64,000 bases of DNA, from NCBI RefSeq assembly GCF_001691555.1, contig NZ_MAYN01000007.1:243893-307892 (forward strand), written 5' to 3'. Below, one piece after another: positions 9,101-18,100 of the stretch. The notes beneath the pieces were generated by a model, which searched no databases, was not told the origin of the DNA, and worked only from the letters and a program-made list of their open reading frames with translations. The DNA comes from Pantoea eucrina. Lineage in GTDB: Bacteria > Pseudomonadota > Gammaproteobacteria > Enterobacterales > Enterobacteriaceae. The stretch's first letter is position 1. Each line of letters starts with the position of its first letter. Made by a program: the position numbers and the translations under genes.

Positions 9101-12100
9101 GTTAGCCGACGGCACCTATGCATTCCGTGCCGTGGCAACCAGCACGACGGGGGCAGAGACCTCCTCGCCGGTCATTAATATCACCATCGATACCACCGTG
9201 CCTGCCGCGCCGTCCGGCGTCCAGCTCGGCAATGAGAACGGCGATCCGGTTGCGCCTGGCAGCAGCACAAATCTCACTACGCCGACGCTGAGCGGCACCG
9301 CGGAGCCTGGCTCCACGGTGACTGTCCGCGACGGGGATACGGTACTGGGTACCACGACCACGGATGCCGACGGCAACTGGAGCTATACCACGCCGCCGCT
9401 CAGCGATGGCGATCACGCGCTGACCAGCACCGTCACCAATGCGGCCGGTAATACCGGCCCCGCCTCTGCTCCGGTGGCGGTCACAGTCGATACGCAGCCA
9501 CCTGCCGCTACCAGCGGTCTGCAGCTGAACAACCAGGACGGTAACGCCCTGCCGGCGGGCGGCGCCACGAATGAAACCAGCCCGACCCTCAGCGGCAGCG
9601 CCGAGCCGGGCAGCATCGTTACCGTTTCCGATAATGGCGACGTGCTGGGCAGTGCCGTGGCAGACAGCGACGGCAACTGGAGCTTTACGCCACCGCAGCC
9701 GCTGGATGAAGGCCCGCACAGTCTCACCACCACCGTGACCGATGCGGCGGGCAACACCGGGCCGGTCAGTGCACCGGTTAATATGGTTGTCGATACCACT
9801 GCACCAGCGAGCGCCGGCGATCTGCTGCTGAGCAACGGGCAAAGCGGCAACGAAATTACCGGCATCACCAACAGCACCACGCCGGTACTCAGCGGAAGCG
9901 CAGAGCCGGGCAGTACCGTCACCGTCTCTGATGGCGATAACGTGCTGGGCAGCACCACCGCCGGCAGCGACGGCAGCTGGAGCTTTACGTCACCGGTACT
10001 GCAGCCGGGTGAGCATAGCCTGACCACGGTCGTTACCGATCCGGCTGGTAATAGCGGAGAAGCCTCCACGCCAGTGGTGTTTACCATCGATACGACTGCC
10101 CCGGCGGCGCCCGCTGCGCTGCAGGCGGCTAACGATGAAGGTAACACGCCGGTTCCGGTCAGCAATGGCGTGACGAATGACGCCACCCCGCGGCTGAGCG
10201 GCAGCGGCGTGGCCCCCGGTAGCGTAGTGACGGTTTCTGATGGTGATGAGGTACTGGGCTCCGTTACCGTGGGAGAAGGGGGAACCTGGAGTTTTGTGCC
10301 AGACGAACCGCTTTCTGACGGCGATCACAGCCTGACGGCCGTCACCACCTCACCGGCGGGGAACAGCAGTGCGCCTTCCGCACCGCTGGTGCTGACTGTC
10401 GATACCGCACCGCCTGCTGCGGCAAACGGCCTGCAGCTGAATAACGATCAAAACGGTAACGCCATTAATGCGGGTGGCGTAACTAACGATACGTCACCGG
10501 CGCTGAGCGGCAGCGCTGAACCCGGCAGCACGGTCCGCGTCTATGATAACGGCACGCTGCTGGGCAGCGTCAGCGCGGGCAGCGACGGAGCGTGGCGCTT
10601 TACGCCGGAAACGCCGCTGGCAGCCGGGCCACACAGCCTCACTACCACGGTCACGGATGCAGCGGGTAACAGCGGCGATGACTCTGCGCCGCTTAACTTT
10701 ACGATTGAAACCACGCCGCCGGCAGCAGCGGATGAACTGGTGCTGAGCAATGACAGCAACGGCACGCTGGTGGCGGTCACCAGCGGTGCCACCAGCGATA
10801 CCACGCCGGTGCTGAGCGGCACGGCGGCTGCGGGCAGTACGGTAACGGTACGGGATGGCACCACGGTGCTGGGCAGCGTGGTCGCGGAGGACGGCGGCAC
10901 GTGGCGCTTTACGCCTGAGTCGCCGCTCAGTGAAGGTCAGCACAGCCTGACGGCTACGGTAACCAGCCCGGCGGGCAATGTCAGCGAACCTTCACCGGCG
11001 CTGGTGTTTACCGTCGATACCATTCCGCCTGCGGCTGCAGGCGGGCTGCAGCTCAGTAACAACGACGGAGAAACGCCGCTGCCGGTCAATAACGGCGTGA
11101 CCAACACGACGTCGCCGGTGCTGAGCGGCAGCGCCGAACCGGGTGCGCTGATCACCGTTTCCGATGGCGACACGGTGCTGGGCAGCGTGACCGCCGATAC
11201 ACAAGGCAACTGGAGTTTCACACCGGAGGCGGCACTGTCTGAGGGCGATTACAGCCTGACCACCACCGTTACCGATCCGGCGGGTAACGTCAGCGCACCG
11301 TCGGCACCGCTGAATTTTACCATCGATACCACGCCACCCGCCGCTGCGGGCGATCTGCAGGTCAGCAATGAGGCGGGCGGCGTGGCGCGCCCTGTCGACG
11401 AGGCAGGTGCGACGAATACCACCACGCCGGTGCTGAGCGGCACGGCGGAAGCGGGCAGCCTTGTAACCGTGTATAACAACGGCGAGGTGCTGGGCAGCGT
11501 GACCGCAGGCGATGACGGCAACTGGCGCTTCACGCCGGATGCGCCGCTGGCTGAGGGCAATTACAGCCTGACCACGCGGGTGACTGACACCGCCGGCAAC
11601 ACCGGCGCGGCGTCGCCTGCCTATAGCTTCACTATCGATACCACCCCCCCTGGTGCAGTGGTCAATCTGGCAGCGACAGATGACAATAATGCACCGCTTA
11701 CCGGCGTAACCAATGACGCCACGCCGGTGCTGAGCGGCAGCGCGGAGCCGGGCAGCCTGGTAACGCTTTATGACGGAACAACCGCTATCGGCTCTGTGCG
11801 GGCGGACGCGAACGGGGCCTGGCGCCTGACCGACACCGCCCTGACCGACGGTGAGCATACTTTGCGTGCGACCGCGACCGATGCCGCAGGTAACGTCAGT
11901 ATCACCGGCAACTCGGTGACCCTGACGGTGGATACCAGCGTGCCGGCTGCACCTGTCTTCGCTGTTACCACCGGGGAAGGCGCGCCGGTTGCCAGCAACG
12001 GTTATACCAGCGACAGTACGCCGCAGCTCAGCGGTACCGCCGCCGCCGGCAGTCTGATCACGGTTTATAACGGTGATACGGCCATCGGCAGCGTAGTCGC

Positions 12101-15100
12101 CGATGGCGATGGCGGCTGGCAGTTTACGCCCGCTGCGCTGGATGACGGCAGCTATGCGCTAAGCATCACGGAGACCACCGCCGCAGGCAATGTCAGTCCG
12201 GCTTCGGCGATAACCACAATCAATGTGGATACGCAGGCACCGGAAGCAGCGCAGAACGTGCTGGTTAACAACAATGAAGGCAGTACGCTGGTGCCGATCA
12301 ACAGCGGTGACGTGACCAACGACGCGACGCCGCAGCTGATCGGTTCAGCCGAGCCGGGCAGCGTGGTGCTGATCTATGACGGCGCTACGCAAATCGGTTC
12401 GGTTACCGTGAACAGCAGCGGCAGCTGGCAGTTTACAGCTGGCGCGCTGACGCAGGGTGAGCACAACCTGAGCACCGTTGTCAGCGACGCCGCCGGGAAT
12501 ACCAGCCCCGCTTCACCCACGATAACCTTTACCGTGGATACGGTCGCACCGGGCGCAGCCACTGCGACCACGCTGGTGAACAACAATGGCGCCACGCCGC
12601 AGGTGATCGCGCCCGGTTCCACCACCGGTGACAACACGCCTGAGTTCTCCGGTCGCGCAGAGCCTGGCAGCACCATCGTTGTATCTGATGGCAATCTGAT
12701 CCTCGGTACCACCACGACCGATGCACAGGGTAACTGGAGCTTCTCGCCGATCCTCAGCGACGGCCCGCACAGCCTGAGCGTGACGGTCACCGATGCTGCT
12801 GGTAACAGCAGCGCGCCGGGTGCGCCGATCGCCTTTACCGTGGACACCACGGCGCCTTCCGCCGTTACGCAGCTGACGCTGAGTAATGATAACGGCACTG
12901 CGCCGGTAGCCGTTCCCAATGGCGGTCTGACTAATGACGGCACGCCGCTGTTCAGCGGTCGCGGGGATGCGGGCAGCATTATTACCCTTACCGATCAGAG
13001 CGGTACGCTGCTGGGTTCCACTACGGTAAACGGACAGGGAAGCTGGAGCTTTACGCCTGCCACCGCGCTGGCGGACGGCAGCTACACCTTTACCGCCACG
13101 GCATCCGATACGCTTGGTAACGTCAGCGCACCGGTGACTTTCAGTGCGATCGTTGATACCACGCCGCCGGCGGTGGCAGCGAACATCGCGCTGACGAACA
13201 ACGACGGCACCACGCCGGTGGCGATCGCCAGCGGCAGCATCACCACGGATAATACGCCGTTCCTCAGCGGCACCGCAGAGCCGGGCAGCGTGGTAACGAT
13301 TCTGGACGGAAACGACATTGTTGGCAGCGTGACCACCGGCAGTAACGGACAGTGGAGCTATCAGCTGCCGCAGCTGGACGATGGCAGCTACAGCCTCACC
13401 ACCACGGTGACCGATACGGCCGGTAACACCGGTCCGGCTTCTGATCCTGTCGCCTTTACCGTGGACGCCACGCTGCCGGATGCCACATCGCTGGTGGTCA
13501 GTAACGACAACGGTACGACACCGCAGCCTCTGACAAACGGCGCGCTGACCACGGACAATACGCCACTGCTGAGCGGCACCGCGGAACCCGACAGCCTGAT
13601 TACGCTGTATGACGGCGGCGTGGTGATTGGCTCCGTGACGGCGGACGGCGACGGCAACTGGAGCTTCAGCTCACCGGTACTGACCGACGGCCAGCACACG
13701 CTGAGCGCCACGGTCACCGATGAAGTGGGCAACGTCAGCGCACCGTCCGGTGCGCTGACCATCAATATTGATGCCACTGCGCCGCAGCCGGCAGGCGATC
13801 TGCTGCTGCAGAATGATATACAAGCGACGCCGGTAACCATTAATAGCAACAGCGTAACTCCTGATGCGACGCCGCTCATCAGCGGTACCGCAGAGGCAGG
13901 GGCGACCATCATTGTGTATGACGGTGCGCAGGAGGTTGGCAGAACCACCGCTAATCCTCAGGGGGCCTGGAGCCTCAACACCACGGCGCTGGCAGAAGGG
14001 GCGCACACTCTGACGGTGACCGCCACCGATGTAGCGGGCAACGTCAGCGAGGTGGCGTCGACGGTCAGCTTCACGGTCGATACCAGTACGCCAGCCGCGG
14101 TGCTGAGCTTTGATATCTACAACAATGCCAGCAACACGCCGGTGCTGGTCGCGAACAACGGCTTCGCCAGTGACAGCACGCCGGTGCTGCGCGGGACCGG
14201 CGTCGCCGGCACGGTGGTTAATATCATTCAGGATGGCGATATTGTCGGCAGCACCACCGTGGGTGAGAACGGCGTCTGGCGTTATGAATCCGCGGCGCTG
14301 GACGATGCAACCTACGCTTTCAGCGTCTCAGTCAGCAACGCGGCGGGCACCACCGGACCGGTTACCGGGCCGGTCAGCATCACTATTGATACGGCGGTGC
14401 CGGACGCTATCCCGGATCTGCTTGTCACCGACAGCGTTGGCGGCGCTGAAGGTCCGCTGACGTCAGGCGCTACTACTGACGATAATCTCCCGGTCTTCAG
14501 CGGCACGGCGGAGGCGGGCAGCACGGTAACGGTTTATGACGACAACGTGCTGCTGGGAACCGCCACCGCTGACGAAAACGGCAGCTGGAGCTTTACGCCA
14601 GACGCTGCGCTCTCAAACCGCGTGCATAGTTTTACGTTCACCGTGACCGATGCGGCGGGTAACGTCAGCCCGGCTACCAACGCCTTCACGCTGACCGTTG
14701 AAGCCAATCTGCCACCGGTCGACAGTACGCTGCAGATCACCGATAACAGCGGCAGCACGCTGGTAACGGTAGCAGACGGGGCCGATATCCGTGACAACAC
14801 GCCGGTCCTGCAGGGAACGGGCCCGGCAAATGGCACCGTGTCTATTCTTGATAATGGTGTGCCGATTGGCAGCGCTGAAATTAACGCTGACGGACAGTGG
14901 GACTTCACGCCAACGCTGGGGGAGGGACCGCACGCAATTTCCGTCATCAGCACGGATGTAACCGGCAATCCTGGCGATCCGTCAGAGGTGATTAATTTCA
15001 TTGTCGATACCGTTGTACCCGATGCCGTAACCGATCTCGCGGCGGCCAATAACAACGGCGCCACGCCGGTGCCGGTAGCCGATAACAGCGTGACTAACGA

Positions 15101-18100
15101 CAGTACGCCGCAGCTCAGCGGCACGGCGGAAGCGGGCGGCCTGGTGACCATCTACGATGGTAATACGGTAATTGCTTCGGTAAGTGCCGACGGCGACGGC
15201 GCATGGAGCACCACGCTGCCGCTGCTGAGCCAGGGCGCGCACGCGCTTAGTGTGACGGTGACCGATGCGGCGGGCAACGTCAGCGATCGCTCCGGCGCGC
15301 TGAACATCACGGTCGATACGGTAGCCCCTGCGGCCGGCACGGTGAACGTCACCGCGGGTGATTCGGATACGCCGCTCACCAGCGGGGCAACCATCAACGA
15401 CAGTACGCCAGCGCTGAGCGGCACCACGGAGGCAAACGCCACGGTCAGCGTGTATGACGGCACCACGCTGCTCGGTACCGCTATCGCCAGCGGCGCGGGC
15501 GCCTGGAGCTTTACCCCTGTCGCGCTGGGCGAGGGCAGCCACGCCCTGAGCGTGCGTGTCACCGATGTGGCCGGTAATACCGGTATCGCCTCTGCCGTCA
15601 CCACGGTGGTGGTGGATACCGTGGCGCCGGCGGCTATCTCCGGCCTGACGGCGGTCAATAACAACGGCAGCACGCCGCTGACTATCGCGGCTGGCAGCAC
15701 CACCAGCGACAACACGCCGCAGCTGAGCGGTACCGCTGAGGCGGGCAGCATCGTTACCGTGCGGGACGGCACCACCGTGCTCGGCTCGGTAACCGCCGGC
15801 ACCAACGGCGCGTGGAGCTTTACCACCGCCGCGCTGGCGGATGGTCCGCACACGCTGAGCGTGAGTGCCGCCGACGCGGCGGGCAACGTCAGCCCGGTGA
15901 GCGATATCAGCTTTACCGTGCTAACCGCAGCGGTCGCACCGGTTACGGGACTGACGGTAACGGATAACGCCGGCGCAATTCAGGGCGTGCTGACCAGCGG
16001 TACGCCGACGGACGACACCACGCCAACGCTCTCCGGCAGCGCCGCGGCAAACAGCGTGGTAGTGATCAGCGAAGGCACTACGGTGCTGGGATCGGTGGTG
16101 GCAAACGGCGACGGAGCCTGGAGCTTCACCCCTGCCGCACTGAGCGAAGGCACGCATCCGCTCAGCGTCACGGTACGCGATGCGGCGGGCAGCAGCAGTG
16201 CGCCGGTGAACTTTACCGTAGTGGTGGATACCACTGCGCCAGCGACCTCAACGCTGGTGGTGACCAACGATGTGACCAGCGCAACCATACCGGCGGGTGG
16301 CTACAGCAGCGATGCGACGCCGACCTTAAGCGGCGTGGCAGAAGCGAACGCCGTTGTCACGGTACGCGACGGCACCGCGGTGCTGGGCTCGGTGACCGCT
16401 GATGCGGAGGGACGCTGGAGCTATGTCAGCACAACGCTGAGTCAGGGGCTGCATACCCTGAGCGTCACCGCCACCGATGTGGCAGGCAACGTCAGCGGCG
16501 CGACCAGCACCACGCTGATTGTTGATAACGTGGCGCCGGTTGCCGTAAGCGGTCTGAATGCGGCCAACAACAACGGCAGCGCGCTGGTGGCGATTGCCGC
16601 CGGCGGTACCACCAGTGACGCCACGCCGCTGCTCAGGGGAACGGCAGAGGCGGGCAGCGTGGTGACGATCCGTGACGGCAATACCGTGCTCGGATCGGTA
16701 ACGGCGGGCAGCGGCGGGGCGTGGAGTTTTGTCACGCCGGCGCTGGCAGAGGGGGCACACACCTTTAACGTTACGGCCAGCGATGCGGCCGGTAACGTCA
16801 GCCCGAATGCAACGCTGACGCTGACGGTTGATACTACTCCGCCAGTCGCAGTGAGCAACCTGGTGGTCACTGATGACGCCGCGCCAAATACCGGACCTCT
16901 GGTTAACGGTGCCGTAACCAACGACGCCACGCCGGTGCTGAGCGGCACGGCAGAGGCGGGGGGCATTGTCACCGTCTATGACGGCACCGCGGTACTGGGG
17001 TCCGTTGCTGCCGACGGCAGCGGCGCGTGGAGCTTTACTTCGCCCGCGCTGAATAACGGCCCGCATGCGCTGAGCGTGACGGTCCGTGATGCGGCGGGCA
17101 ACGTCAGCCCGGCGTCGCCCACGGTCGCGATCACCGTGGATACCGTGGCACCGGCTGCGCCAACGCTGGTTGTGACCAACGACGTGGCGAACACCACGGT
17201 GGCGAACGGCGCGGCAAGCGGCGACAGCACGCCAACCCTGAGCGGCAGCGCCGAGGCCAATAGCCTGGTGATTATCCGCGACGGCACCACGCTACTCGGT
17301 TCCGTCACCGCCAGCGGTACCGGCAGCTGGAGCTTTACGCCAGCTACAGCGCTGAGTGAGGGATCGCATACCTTCAGCATCACTGCCACCGATGCAGCAG
17401 GCAACGTCAGCAGCAGCGTCAGCTCAACGGCGATCATTGATACCGTTGCGCCAGGTGCGGTTACCGGCCTGGCTGCCGCCAACAACAACGGCAGTACGGC
17501 GATCGCTATCCCCAACAACAGTGTAACCAGTGACAGCACGCCGCTGCTGACCGGCTCCGGCGAAGCGGGCGCACGCGTGACTATCCTTGACGGGAATGTT
17601 GCGCTGGGTACGGCAATTGTCAGCAGCAATGGCAGCTGGAGCTTTGTCAGCCCGGTGCTGAGTGAAGGCATCCACACCCTGAACGTAACCCAGACCGACG
17701 CCGCCGGGAACGTCAGTCCGCCAGCCAGCATTACGCTGACGGTGGATACGGTGGCACCGGCAGCCGTCAGCAACCTGACGATCACGGATGATGTGGCGCC
17801 GGTGACCGGACCGCTGGCAAATGGCGCGGTCACTAATGACGCCACACCAACGCTGAGCGGCACGGCAGAGGCGAACGCGGTTGTTACCGTGTATGACGGC
17901 AGTACGACGCTGGGCTCTGTGGTGGCAGGCAGCGACGGTGCATGGAGCTTTACGCCAGGCGCGCTGAGCAACGGCGTGCATTCGCTGAGCACCACGGTAC
18001 GCGATGCGGCAGGCAACGTCAGCCCGGCGACGCCGGCGGTAGCGATTACCGTGGATACCGTGGCGCCTGCTGCGCCTTCGCTGGTGGTCACGAACGACAT